Positions 31,198-40,258 are shown, numbered from the stretch's first letter. The stretch: 50,110 nt of DNA from Candidatus Pacearchaeota archaeon CG1_02_39_14 (GCA_001872315.1 MNVZ01000007.1:1-50110), one strand, 5' to 3'. Notes: a model not told the origin generated them from the letters alone. Program-made: numbers and translations.

Positions 31198-31706
31198 TCT
31201 GCGCTCCTAAACCCAAGGTGGATTTTACCAAGCTCACATTTAATCCCTTCATCATACCTGCATAGAGCAACAAAAGAGGTCCGGGCAATGAATCCTTCTT
31301 CCTTTATCAGAGTTATTGTGCTGCAGTCAGGGTAGTTCTGCCTTGTACACTCTCCTTTTTCAGGCACAGGATAAATTCTTTCTATCTGAAGGAAAGGAAC
31401 ATCCCAGAAATCTTCATAATTCTCACTTTCTTTAAGGATAAGTGTCTTGTCCATGTCAACACAGGCAGAGCAATCCTTCCAGCTTAATTCAGGCCATGAG
31501 CTTGCCATCCTCACAAGTTCCTTTGCTTCTTCATCTCTGATTGTTTCCACATCCTGCCTTAAGCTCCCAGACCTTATTGTAATATAAAATAAAGCCACTA
31601 TGGCAAAAAATATCATTATTGCTACTAACACAAAGGCCATCTGCTGTATCTTTACCTGTCCCTTTTTAAAATAGTTCGCACGAAAGTCTTTCATTTTTGT
31701 CCTCAA
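31194..31706 (-). CDS. Pilin-like anchored protein, 170 aa
   Basis: The N-terminus reads FKKGQVKIQQMAFVLVAIMI: a basic-G-Q motif, then a membrane helix (about residues 23-45). The external domain has paired Cys (DCSACVD, ECTRQNYPDC, CRYDEGIKC), suggesting disulfides. The ATG at 31706 overlaps the upstream gene by 41 bases; ATG at 31694 is an alternative. Overlaps the next gene by four bases. Confidence 0.72.
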   Translation of the reverse strand: MRTKMKDFRANYFKKGQVKIQQMAFVLVAIMIFFAIVALFYITIRSGSLRQDVETIRDEEAKELVRMASSWPELSWKDCSACVDMDKTLILKESENYEDFWDVPFLQIERIYPVPEKGECTRQNYPDCSTITLIKEEGFIARTSFVALCRYDEGIKCELGKIHLGFRSAE

Positions 31707-32580
31707 TTTCCTCTGAATTTGATTTTACAACCCTCAAGTCTCCGGAATTTTCAAATTCTCCTAAAAGAGAGGAATATCTTCCCAAATCCCCCGCAAGATT
31801 GCTTGAACATCCTTTTCCGGCAAGGAATTCTGATTTCTTTGCATAAATCTCTGCTAATTCGGAAGTTCTTTTTATAAGTCTCCTGACCTGACATTCATAG
31901 ACTTCAGCATCACTAAATATTGCTGCATAAACAAGCCCCTCTTCATAGTAAAGCCCGTCAACATCAGTCTGGCTTACTTTTTTGTCACAATCTCTGTCAA
32001 ATGAAGAGAAACAGACTTTAATGCTTTCAGGCTTGCATTTTTCCAGGCTTTCGCTGATATTGATGCCAGGGAGCCTCAAATCCATGACTTCTTCTTCAAT
32101 CTCATCTCCCGGATTAATGAAACAGTACTCTCCAGAGTAAATTGTGATGATATCAGCTACATCATAGGGCATTTCAAAAGACTTAACAAAAACGTAAGCC
32201 TCTTCCCCCTGCAGAACACTCTTTGAAAAAACATACTTGTCCTTGCTTTCTATCTCCCCTCCCGGAGGCAACCACTCCTTTCCTATCCCGCTTCTTACTG
32301 AAGTGCTTATTAACTGGCTGCCAAATATTCCGATGCTTGAGCATCTATTATAAATTCTTGTTTCATCCGGAAATCCTATTCTGACAAATTTAGAATCCTC
32401 GAGATTAGTTCCAACAGGGCTTAATATTGACTCAAGCTGGGCCGCAATTTTAGTGTCCGTTTCATACCTGCCGCTCCCAATCAGGCTTGTTGTAGCATAA
32501 ATTGCCAGAAAAATTACAACAGCACCAACAAGTATGGCAAAAAGCCAGGCAAAACTAAATTCAAATCCTTTTCTGTTCAT
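31666..32580 (-). CDS. Anchored extracytoplasmic protein, 304 aa
   Basis: The start MNRKGFEFSFAWLFAILVGA has a basic-G followed by a membrane helix (about 10-33), related in layout to its neighbours though F replaces Q. The external domain has several Cys (RCSSIGIF, EYCFINPGDE, KCKPESIKVCFSS-like spacing, DRDCDKKVS), and a helical C-terminal part from about 225. The DRDCDKKVSQTDVDG segment resembles a calcium-binding loop but was not confirmed. Overlaps both neighbours. Confidence 0.72.
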   Translation of the reverse strand: MNRKGFEFSFAWLFAILVGAVVIFLAIYATTSLIGSGRYETDTKIAAQLESILSPVGTNLEDSKFVRIGFPDETRIYNRCSSIGIFGSQLISTSVRSGIGKEWLPPGGEIESKDKYVFSKSVLQGEEAYVFVKSFEMPYDVADIITIYSGEYCFINPGDEIEEEVMDLRLPGINISESLEKCKPESIKVCFSSFDRDCDKKVSQTDVDGLYYEEGLVYAAIFSDAEVYECQVRRLIKRTSELAEIYAKKSEFLAGKGCSSNLAGDLGRYSSLLGEFENSGDLRVVKSNSEEIEDKNERLSCELF

Positions 32581-33089
32581 CTTCTAGCTTCCGTGCTTGG
32601 AATCTTTATTTTAACAAGAGAATCAAGGCTGTTTTTTTCCAATCCTATCCTGACTTCTCCGTTTTCTGCCTGGAAGCATACAAATCCTGATGAAGTATCT
32701 ATATGTTCAATATTTACATACGGTTGGTCGCATGCCTCTTCAGCAGGATAAAAAAGCATATTTCCCCTGGCAATATATCTTTTCAGCTCTCTGAATTCAT
32801 CCGCATATTCAGCTGATGTTGCTGTAGGGCTTGAGAAGCATACAGACTCAATTCCATTAGGGACTCTTCCTGTATAAACATCACTCACGATTTCAGAAGT
32901 CCAGGCCCTGTCAACGCTGTCCTGAAAACTATCCTTAAAAAGGCCGATATCTGCACATTTTCCTATTCCCATAAAAGCTACTATCACATAAATGCTGGCT
33001 CCGATTATAGCGATGACAATAATTATAGAAAAAATAACTCCCACACTTAGAAACTCTGTCTGTCCTCTTCTCCCCTCTCTAATCATCAA
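32577..33089 (-). CDS. Pilin-like anchored protein, 170 aa
   Basis: The N-terminus MMIREGRRGQTEFLSVGVIF has the RRGQ motif before a membrane helix (about residues 12-38). The external domain is about 130 residues with Cys in KCADIG, VCFSS, EACDQP and VCFQA. It overlaps the next gene by four bases (ATGA). It is one of the five operon proteins with the basic-G-Q motif. Confidence 0.72.
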   Translation of the reverse strand: MMIREGRRGQTEFLSVGVIFSIIIVIAIIGASIYVIVAFMGIGKCADIGLFKDSFQDSVDRAWTSEIVSDVYTGRVPNGIESVCFSSPTATSAEYADEFRELKRYIARGNMLFYPAEEACDQPYVNIEHIDTSSGFVCFQAENGEVRIGLEKNSLDSLVKIKIPSTEARR

Positions 33090-33120
33090 TGAAACTGGGA
33101 AATTTTATAATTAAATGTTT

Positions 33121-34617
33121 CTATTTGTTCTTTTGATTCTTTCCATTAATCTTGTAAGTATATCCTTCCTTATATCCCTCAAAACCTGCCCAGTTGACTC
33201 CTGGTCCGCAGTCTCCGAGAGCGCTGCATATCTCTCCCTGCCTCTCAATCCACGCATCAGTCAGGCATTCACAATTTTCTGTGCATTCCTCTCCTCCAAA
33301 CAATCCTTTTTCAATACTTACTACACACTGAACATTCGCCTGGCTGCATATTGCCTGAGCTTCTTCAGAATTCCAAAAACTTAATCCTGGGGAGGTTTCA
33401 GGAAGGCAAACTCCTTTCTTCCCGTTCCCAAGAACGCCATTTGGCTCCCAGAAGCAAGTTCTTCTGTCAGTATTGAGGCAATCTTCTTCAGTTTTCTGTG
33501 CGGTGCAATCCTGCCATCTGTTGACTCTGCATGCCGCTTGTGAGAAAGGACCATTTGCAGTTTCTATTGAATCTTCAATGCAAACCTCAGCTCTAAAATC
33601 CTCGCATGCTTCAGGAACAACCTCTCCGTTGATGCAGACATATCTAAAGTCCCTGCTCCCTACCCTGTCTTCTCCAGGCCCTTCCTTTTCGTCACCGATA
33701 CACCAACTTTCCCCATGCAGTCTTTCCTGTCCTTCAAACTCGCAGTTCAAATCAGCACAAATATAATCCCCATAAGTCGGGCTTGCTCCAGCATCATTTT
33801 CATGCCTTGCAAAACTTCCAAGAAGATAGTCACAATTCCCACAAGTCCTTGATTCTGCATTGCTTCGCCCATAACCGCAGCTTTCATCTTTTCTCTTTAA
33901 GTTTGTCCAGTATTCCTGATCCTCCACTTTTGAGGCATCATAAATATTAGCAGAATTTCCACAGCTGTCCTTCCAGTAAACCTCATCTTTCCCGGGGATA
34001 GTCATAGTGTCCCTTGTGGGACCGCATATTGTCCCTAATTCCTCCGCAGAGCACAGCTTACCTATATAGAACTCGCTTCCATCAACACTTTCGCAGTCAG
34101 ATTTTGTCGTAAACTTGCATGTTCTTTCAAACTCGCTCTTAAATACGCACGCTCCCTTGTCCTGATTCTGGACAGAAGCAATGCATGCGACTTCTGATTT
34201 TATGCTTTGGTCATAATTTGTCTGCAGTCCAAGAAAAGAAGAAAGCTTCTTGCATCTCACTAATGTAACAAAAGCTGCCTGGTCTCCAAGGGTGCAGCAT
34301 CCAAGTCCGCACTGTGGAGGGCTCTCCTCACTCCATATTCCCCCATTCTGGTTGCAAACTAATTGAGGAGTGTTATCAGAACAGGTTCCTTCAGTAGAAT
34401 CATAACAAGTCCCTTCTCTGCAGAAGCTTGTGGCTTCACAGCTTGTTGGAACCTGCCGGCTTCCTTCTGCGCATTCTTCAGAAGGCACATTTTGGCAGTA
34501 CGCCCCGGCATTTGTCTGCTCACAGCAGACTGTATTGCTCTGTGCAGATGTATAATTAGCAAGGGAAAGAACTGCAAGGGAGGCTAACACAATGATAAAA
34601 ATAAGTCTTTTGCTCAT
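33121..34617 (-). CDS. Cysteine-rich exported protein, 498 aa (paralog of the 1206-aa protein)
   Basis: A signal peptide (MSKRLIFIIVLASLAVLSLA) is followed by a domain with about 41 Cys by my count, roughly 8 percent of residues, with segments such as CYDSTEGTC, CGLGCCTLGD, DEVYWKDSCGNSANIYD, CGNCDYLLGS and CECLTDAW. Nearly every segment has a match in the N-terminal half of the 1206-aa protein. There is no C-terminal membrane helix. It must fold outside the cytoplasm with many disulfides. Its family is not known to me. It overlaps the 93-aa gene by four bases. Confidence 0.8.
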   Translation of the reverse strand: MSKRLIFIIVLASLAVLSLANYTSAQSNTVCCEQTNAGAYCQNVPSEECAEGSRQVPTSCEATSFCREGTCYDSTEGTCSDNTPQLVCNQNGGIWSEESPPQCGLGCCTLGDQAAFVTLVRCKKLSSFLGLQTNYDQSIKSEVACIASVQNQDKGACVFKSEFERTCKFTTKSDCESVDGSEFYIGKLCSAEELGTICGPTRDTMTIPGKDEVYWKDSCGNSANIYDASKVEDQEYWTNLKRKDESCGYGRSNAESRTCGNCDYLLGSFARHENDAGASPTYGDYICADLNCEFEGQERLHGESWCIGDEKEGPGEDRVGSRDFRYVCINGEVVPEACEDFRAEVCIEDSIETANGPFSQAACRVNRWQDCTAQKTEEDCLNTDRRTCFWEPNGVLGNGKKGVCLPETSPGLSFWNSEEAQAICSQANVQCVVSIEKGLFGGEECTENCECLTDAWIERQGEICSALGDCGPGVNWAGFEGYKEGYTYKINGKNQKNK

Positions 34618-34895
34618 CTTTCAGCTCCTGAATAACTTTCATTTTTGGTGTAAGCTTCCCTTAATTCATTTAATCCATTTTCCAATTCTTTAACATCATC
34701 TGGAGCCATAAGTCCGGTAGCTCTAAGCCTTCTGAAATCGGAGATTGCTGCTCCAATACTAACTGCTAAATGGTCAAGATAGTCCTGAGGTGCTCCCATT
34801 CTTCTATTTCTTTTGCTAAATGCGTTTGTATGCCCATAGATTCTTCTCTTCAAATTCTCAACCTCTTCACTAAATCCTTTTACATGCGCTATCAT
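34614..34895 (-). CDS. Small helical cytoplasmic protein, 93 aa
   Basis: The product is soluble, basic and helical, beginning MIAHVKGFSEEVENLKRRIY and continuing LDHLAVSIGAAISDFRRLRA and DDVKELENGLNELREAYTKN. It has no Cys or signal peptide, so it differs from the rest of the operon. It overlaps the neighbours by four bases on both sides. It may be a cytoplasmic partner or regulator of the surface proteins, but nothing in the sequence shows this. Confidence 0.7.
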   Translation of the reverse strand: MIAHVKGFSEEVENLKRRIYGHTNAFSKRNRRMGAPQDYLDHLAVSIGAAISDFRRLRATGLMAPDDVKELENGLNELREAYTKNESYSGAER

Positions 34896-35653
34896 ATTTC
34901 TTCTACTCCATAACCCTGCGGCCAGACAAGGCTTCTTGTCGCAAACTGGAACTCATCCTTTGAAACCACATTGCTTAATGTATACAATGTATTTCCATCC
35001 CTTTTTATCTTTTCTATTTTTAAATCTGGATAATACTGTATATATATTAGCGTTTCTGTATCGCCAAGAGTTGACTCAAAATCAACTATGCTTGAAGCTG
35101 TCAGAAGAAGGTCATACATTTCTGTATCAATTGAGCTTGAAAACTTCCTGAAAGTCTGGACGTTCTCCTTGCTGATAGTCATTGGTGAAAGGAATTCAAG
35201 ATTAAGTTTCCCCGGAATAAATGTGACATTCAAATTCCCTACATCTGCCTGAACATCATATCCTTTTGTCTCATAAAGCTTCTTCAGGTCATTCACGCAT
35301 TGTCTTGCTCTTGGCTCTATCTGCTTCTTCAATTCCATCTCAAAATTTCTCTTTATCAGGGGCTGTTGGACAACGCAAGGCTCATAAAATTCAGAAGTAT
35401 AGCAAAAATATGTAAATTTTTCTCCTTGGTAACTAACATAACTTTCAGGCTCGAGATATCCTCCGTTCATTGCCAACTGCTCCATTGTCTCCCTTGCATC
35501 ATCTTCTATGCAGTTTGCTAGGTATGAGTTCGGCTCAACATCCGTGATATAAACCTGCAGTCTTGGAGCAAGAAAGATAACCGCAACAACTCCAACTATT
35601 ATGACAGCAACAATGACAAAAAGCGTAACCTGTCCCCTTTTTCCGGTATCCAT
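34892..35653 (-). CDS. Pilin-like anchored protein, 253 aa (paralog of the 252-aa gene)
   Basis: The start MDTGKRGQVTLFVIVAVIIV has the KRGQ motif and a membrane helix. The external part of about 220 residues matches the protein at 39311-40069: both have a Cys in the stretch after the helix (NCIEDDARETME / RCIRESTRKK), the Y-x-C-x-x-x-x-x-EPC motif, and a segment about Phe-Lys/Arg-Phe or Phe-Glu-Tyr-Phe. Two Cys pairs are conserved. The N-terminal form is widespread in DPANN genomes, but the family's role is unknown to me. Confidence 0.75.
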   Translation of the reverse strand: MDTGKRGQVTLFVIVAVIIVGVVAVIFLAPRLQVYITDVEPNSYLANCIEDDARETMEQLAMNGGYLEPESYVSYQGEKFTYFCYTSEFYEPCVVQQPLIKRNFEMELKKQIEPRARQCVNDLKKLYETKGYDVQADVGNLNVTFIPGKLNLEFLSPMTISKENVQTFRKFSSSIDTEMYDLLLTASSIVDFESTLGDTETLIYIQYYPDLKIEKIKRDGNTLYTLSNVVSKDEFQFATRSLVWPQGYGVEEI

Positions 35654-35690
35654 GCATTATCAAGCCCGATTTTCTTTATAATCCTTGCGA

Positions 35691-38600
35691 TTAATATCCA
35701 GACCTTGCCGTAGTGCAGCTTCCTGTATTGCCCCAGCCATCCTGACACTTTATGTAATAGTTTATCTGCGAATTGAAATCAGTAGTGTGCACTAAATCTG
35801 ACCCAGACATCTCAAATACATTCTCTCCTTCTATCTGGAAGCCGCAGCTATTGTGGCTGTAATAGCACATAGATTCTTCATTAGTTATCACTGTCAGCCT
35901 GCTTCCCTGTGAATAAACTCTTGTAATCATAGGCCCGATATCATCAACGTCTATCTCAAACTGCACGCCCGATTCAGCTACATTACCTGTGTCGTCCTCA
36001 CATCTTATCCCTATATCATAACTTCCCTCGAACAAGCTGGTGAAAACCTGCCTGTGCATGTCTGTCCCCGATTCAAAGAATCTTGCCAAATCATTATCCC
36101 CTCCAAATCCATAAGTGCAATACCGGTTCACAGGCGCCCCGCCAGAAGTTTCAACCTCTAGAGTAACTGTAACAGGTTGAGCTCCAGTGCTTATAACTCC
36201 CTCTTCCGCTTCAGGGTTCAATCTTATTTCTTCAATTATCAATAGTTCGCTTGTCTTTATGATCTTATACTCTACACCCTCATTATTTGTGTTCCTTTCT
36301 TCCTGTCCTGGCCTGTCTTTGCATCTGAAATAATAATTGGTTTCATTTTCGGAAACAGGAAGATTTGCACTGCACTCAAATCCAAACAGAGTATAATCTT
36401 CAAAATCATTATTGCAGGAAATTTCATTTTCCATCTGCTCATAATCTTTGTCTGTCAAACTGTATCTGCATTCAGCAGGCTCATTTGTATAGAAAGACAT
36501 GTTCATATTTTCTGCTTCCAGGGAGGCATAAGCAGGGCTTTCAGGCTCAAAGTTCTGCAATATCGGAGGGGTGATATCATTCTCTGGCGAGATACAGAAT
36601 CTTATTGCAAATTCATTCTCATTCTTGTTTCCAGAACCGTCTTGGCATCTTACAAATAAGTCAAAGTCAGCTCTTCTGTCAGGATCAAATCCGAACTCTC
36701 CCAGACTTTCCAGGCTTGGAAGGGATAATGCTGTAACATGATTTTTCTTGAAAAGGCTGCTCTCTCCAAAGAAGAATTCCATTTCATCATATTCTGCTGT
36801 ATGTTCAGTATCATACTTACACTGCCCGTGCTCATCCAGACTCACCCCAAAAGTAACCTGCGTATAAGCGGGGATGCATTCATTTTCCTTATGTTCCACT
36901 TTAAAGCTTCCGCTTGTAACCTCGGTATATTCAAAATCTTCTGAAATCACTTCATAATTAGGGCTTATTTTTGGGGCAAGAGTGTCATCTGGGGCAATGT
37001 CAATACATGCCTCCTCGCCTGTTCCTTCATTCACAAATTCACATGTCTGCCCAAGACTCTGGCATTTGTATTTAGAACAAGGCAAGTCTCCTTCAGTACA
37101 TGCCTCACAGCTATCTCCCCCAAGAGGCGGCTGCCACGGCATGCATGTAAATGCAACTTTCTTGGTTCTTGTATCTCCAATTCCAAGGAATTTGAATATT
37201 AGTATGATTATGATTATAACAATAATCGTCCACAATAACCAGCCATAACTAAACAATGCAACTCCATTGAATAGGCCGGGGATTCCAGTTGAGACAAACA
37301 ATCCTGTTGCAGCCCCTAATATTGTTACAGCAAGCAAAGCATCTCCCTCTAATCCAAATAATTTGCCAAGCAAGAATCCAATTGCAGCTCCAGCCGCAGC
37401 TCCAGCCGCAGCATTCAAGAAGGAGCTAGTAAAAGTAAACCCTTGATGCCCTAAGGCACCAAAGACTTCTGTAAATGTAAGCCCAACATTAACAAAGACG
37501 TAAGTATAATAGGCTAATACTACTCCCGTAGCTCCTGCTCCAAGACCTCCAATAATATTTGCAAGCTTGCTTTCAAACTCCGGATCATTTGGATCAAGAC
37601 CGAATAATGCGGCCGTCTCTTCTTCTGTTAATGGATCAACCTTCTGTCCTTGCACTGGCTCGGTATAAGATTGTAGTTCAGAAATATAATTTTGCCTTAA
37701 TTTCGGAGATCTTTTCACACTATACCCCGAGTCTGTAAATTCTCCTGCAATATTCACATTCCCTCCGCAATCTCCCAGGCTAATGCATAAATTATTCATT
37801 GTTTCTGCAAATCCAGGTTTAAGACAATCGCAATTGACTTCGCAATCCCATCCCCCAAAGCCTTTGACCTCAACAACAGTACATGTCTGTGTAGCAGCAG
37901 AACAAATAGATTCCCCTACTTCTCCCCCGAATTCTTCTTTTAAATCAAATCCAGGAGAATGCTTCGGAGCGCACACATCAAATTTGAAATTGCTTATTCT
38001 CACAGACTTTAAAAAACAGGCACTATTTTCTTCACATCTATCCAGTTTAGTTTTATCCTGGTTTGCAGCAATACATGACTGCCAGTTATTTATCCTGCAG
38101 GCAGCGCTGGAAAACCCAATCTCTTCATCCCTGGATTCCTGACATACTTCATTTCTGAAATCCTGGCACGGATCTGTCCTTACCTCTCCATCAACACAAA
38201 CCTGTCTGTAATGTCTGCTTCCTGGCAAATCAACGCTCCTTTCCTTATTCTTTGTGTCCCCCTGCACGCCTATTGCAGAATCAAAAGCGCACCAGCTCTC
38301 TCCGTTCTTTCTCTCCGCCCCCCATTCATCTATACATGACAGGTCTCTGCAGACATATTCTCCTTCTAAGGGCTTTTCATCATCTTCCCCAGGAGTTCCG
38401 CACAAACTTCCAAGAAGATAGTCGCAATTCCCACATCCTTCCTGATTGCTTCCATCAAGAGAGCAGCTTTCGTTCTTGCTGTAAATTCTGCTCCAGTAAT
38501 CATCATTGGCCTTCTTGTTGGTATCATAAACATTAGCTCTGTTTCCGCATGAGTCAAGGAAATAAACCTCGTCCTTGCTTTCAAAACAGCTCGTCTCTTT

Positions 38601-39311
38601 TGTTCTAGTGCAGATAGTATTTAACCCAGGATTCGTGCACAGCAATCCGGAATTAAACTCTCCTCCCATAGAAATGCAGTTTGCTTCAGTAGTAAATTCA
38701 CAATCGTACAAGCCGGGTTCCACTTCCTCCAAAACGCACGCCCCATCCTGCTGCTGCTCTCCTAATAGAAGGCATTCCAGTTCATTTTCAACTTCCTGCC
38801 ACTCCCCGGAAATTCCCAGTCTGTTCTCAAGAACGCTGCATGCCTGTTCAGTAATATAATTTGCATTTCCTCCAATAAGACAGCAACCTGGATTGCATTG
38901 TGCAGGCTCCTGCTCAAACCATTGCCCTCCTGAATTTTCACAAGCAAGTTTTGGAGACTGTGCAGAACAGGTTCCTTCCAGGTTGTCATAGCATGTCCCC
39001 AGCTGACATTCACGTGTTTCGCTTCTTTTAGAAGGAATGCAATCTTCTAAGCATAAGTCGTTGCATATTTCCGACGGATACTCCTGACATATGGTTCCAT
39101 TCAGGCCCTCAAGGCACGTCCATAACCCTTCCTGCGCGCTCACTAGCCCATTAGATAAATACCCAAGTATCTTTTCTCTAAGCCAGGTAACAGTTTCATC
39201 CTCAACTGATTTTCCCGGAACAAGTGCAGAACTTTCATGAATAAAATATGAAACAGCAAAACCTGCAGCAATCATAATAAATATTTCAAACAAAGCAATA
39301 TTTTTTCTCAT
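35691..39311 (-). CDS. Giant cysteine-rich membrane protein, about 1206 aa
   Basis: The ATG at 39311 forms an ATGA overlap with the upstream stop; an earlier ATG at 39335 is less likely. Order of parts: an N-terminal membrane helix (about 3-23); a cysteine-rich domain (about 45-535) paralogous to the 498-aa protein; a hydrophobic block of several helices (about 585-707) containing an Ala/Gly-rich stretch; a second short Cys cluster (about 722-757, CMPWQPPLGGDSCEAC); and a C-terminal series of Ig-like beta domains (about 780-1200) with PPILQNFEPESPAY and further Cys. It is probably exported on both sides of the central membrane block. No homologous family is known to me. Confidence 0.8.
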   Translation of the reverse strand: MRKNIALFEIFIMIAAGFAVSYFIHESSALVPGKSVEDETVTWLREKILGYLSNGLVSAQEGLWTCLEGLNGTICQEYPSEICNDLCLEDCIPSKRSETRECQLGTCYDNLEGTCSAQSPKLACENSGGQWFEQEPAQCNPGCCLIGGNANYITEQACSVLENRLGISGEWQEVENELECLLLGEQQQDGACVLEEVEPGLYDCEFTTEANCISMGGEFNSGLLCTNPGLNTICTRTKETSCFESKDEVYFLDSCGNRANVYDTNKKANDDYWSRIYSKNESCSLDGSNQEGCGNCDYLLGSLCGTPGEDDEKPLEGEYVCRDLSCIDEWGAERKNGESWCAFDSAIGVQGDTKNKERSVDLPGSRHYRQVCVDGEVRTDPCQDFRNEVCQESRDEEIGFSSAACRINNWQSCIAANQDKTKLDRCEENSACFLKSVRISNFKFDVCAPKHSPGFDLKEEFGGEVGESICSAATQTCTVVEVKGFGGWDCEVNCDCLKPGFAETMNNLCISLGDCGGNVNIAGEFTDSGYSVKRSPKLRQNYISELQSYTEPVQGQKVDPLTEEETAALFGLDPNDPEFESKLANIIGGLGAGATGVVLAYYTYVFVNVGLTFTEVFGALGHQGFTFTSSFLNAAAGAAAGAAIGFLLGKLFGLEGDALLAVTILGAATGLFVSTGIPGLFNGVALFSYGWLLWTIIVIIIIILIFKFLGIGDTRTKKVAFTCMPWQPPLGGDSCEACTEGDLPCSKYKCQSLGQTCEFVNEGTGEEACIDIAPDDTLAPKISPNYEVISEDFEYTEVTSGSFKVEHKENECIPAYTQVTFGVSLDEHGQCKYDTEHTAEYDEMEFFFGESSLFKKNHVTALSLPSLESLGEFGFDPDRRADFDLFVRCQDGSGNKNENEFAIRFCISPENDITPPILQNFEPESPAYASLEAENMNMSFYTNEPAECRYSLTDKDYEQMENEISCNNDFEDYTLFGFECSANLPVSENETNYYFRCKDRPGQEERNTNNEGVEYKIIKTSELLIIEEIRLNPEAEEGVISTGAQPVTVTLEVETSGGAPVNRYCTYGFGGDNDLARFFESGTDMHRQVFTSLFEGSYDIGIRCEDDTGNVAESGVQFEIDVDDIGPMITRVYSQGSRLTVITNEESMCYYSHNSCGFQIEGENVFEMSGSDLVHTTDFNSQINYYIKCQDGWGNTGSCTTARSGY

Positions 39312-40069
39312 CAGAATCCAGGCGGAATAGCACACCCCCTTATAGCTACGTTCATTTTGTCTCCGGAATCCTTGTAAATTATGGTATATATCTTTGTCGA
39401 GTCTGAAAGAGTATATTTCCTTATATCAAATTCAGGATATAAGAGCATGAATCCAAGATATTCAAAATAGCAATATTTGGCTTCCTGCCTGGCGATTTCA
39501 TTTGCCGTATAGCCTAAATCATATAGATTGCTTTTTATTGTTGAAGTGAAATATTCAAAGTTTCTGCTTTCTTCCTCTCTGGAAATCTGCATGTCCCTAT
39601 AAACAACAATCTCAACACTGCCCGGTTTTAGAGTGGCCTTAATTTCAATTTCATCTCCACCAACCTGATAATTTCTTCTTTCCAGCTCATCTTCTAATTC
39701 AAGGAAGCAGGATTCAACATCTTCCCTTATTCCGGATTCAAGCTCTTGTTTTAAAGTTGTAAGATAAACAGGATACTGGGCAATGCACGGCTCATAATAA
39801 TTCACATTTTTGCAAAGGTATGCAACATTTGAATCATCATACTTAACATAATCGCTTGGGCTCAAAAATCCTCCCTGCGGGAGCATCACATCTATTTTTT
39901 TCCTTGTGCTCTCTCTGATGCACCTGTCCATAAAAGATTCAGGATTGAATTCCTGTTCCAGGCCTATATCTATTCCCCTCTGCTGGAACACAGCGAAGAA
40001 GACTATCACCGCTCCGACCAAAAGAATTCCAACAATGACAAAAAGAGTTATCTGCCCCTTATTGTTCAT
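39311..40069 (-). CDS. Pilin-like anchored protein, 252 aa
   Basis: Start at 40069 (MNNKGQITLFVIVGILLVGA); the frame opens 18 bases earlier with MRGRRK, but this lies inside the RHH gene and lacks support. The KGQ motif precedes a membrane helix. The external domain resembles the 253-aa protein at 34892-35653 (Cys in RCIRESTRKK, YLCKNVNYYEPC, SCFLELEDE, KYCYFEY). It is the first structural gene of the operon and overlaps the 1206-aa gene by one base and the RHH gene by 11 bases. Confidence 0.75.
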   Translation of the reverse strand: MNNKGQITLFVIVGILLVGAVIVFFAVFQQRGIDIGLEQEFNPESFMDRCIRESTRKKIDVMLPQGGFLSPSDYVKYDDSNVAYLCKNVNYYEPCIAQYPVYLTTLKQELESGIREDVESCFLELEDELERRNYQVGGDEIEIKATLKPGSVEIVVYRDMQISREEESRNFEYFTSTIKSNLYDLGYTANEIARQEAKYCYFEYLGFMLLYPEFDIRKYTLSDSTKIYTIIYKDSGDKMNVAIRGCAIPPGF

Positions 40070-40208
40070 TTTTCTTCTCCCTCTCAATGAGTATTTTTAG
40101 AGCTTCTTCAACGAGATGAGCTTTATTTCGGTATTTGCCCTTTTTCATGATTTCATCTATGGCTTTTCTCGTCTTAGGCTCAATAGTTGCTGATACCCTC
40201 TCTTTCAT
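40059..40208 (-). CDS. Ribbon-helix-helix transcriptional repressor, 49 aa
   Basis: This short gene starts at ATG 40208. The product begins KERVSATIEPKTRKAIDEI, with the N-terminal strand VSATIE that would pair into the DNA-binding beta ribbon, then two helices (KTRKAIDEIMKKG and AHLVEEALKILIERE). That is the CopG/Arc-type RHH fold. It overlaps the first pilin-like gene by 11 bases. An inverted repeat surrounds its promoter, so it is probably an autorepressor of the whole operon. Confidence 0.8.
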   Translation of the reverse strand: MKERVSATIEPKTRKAIDEIMKKGKYRNKAHLVEEALKILIEREKKNEQ

Positions 40209-40222
40209 AGTAATATAAAATA

Positions 40223-40258
40223 TACTAAGTTTATCAAGTATTTCCTATATACTTAGTA
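40223..40258 (-). promoter_or_regulatory. Inverted-repeat operator at the surface-operon promoter
   Basis: TACTAAGT (40223-40230) and ACTTAGTA (40251-40258) are perfect 8-bp inverted copies with centres 28 bp apart, near three turns of DNA, so both face the same side. A TATA-like AAGTATATAGG (minus strand, about 40254-40243) lies between and touches the upstream arm. This would let bound RHH dimers block TBP. Confidence 0.6.

Noticed and set aside
35691-39335. Start of the 1206-aa protein at 39335
   Set aside because: The eight extra residues overlap the upstream gene; the ATG at 39311 makes the ATGA overlap seen at other junctions of this operon and places the membrane helix at the N-terminus.
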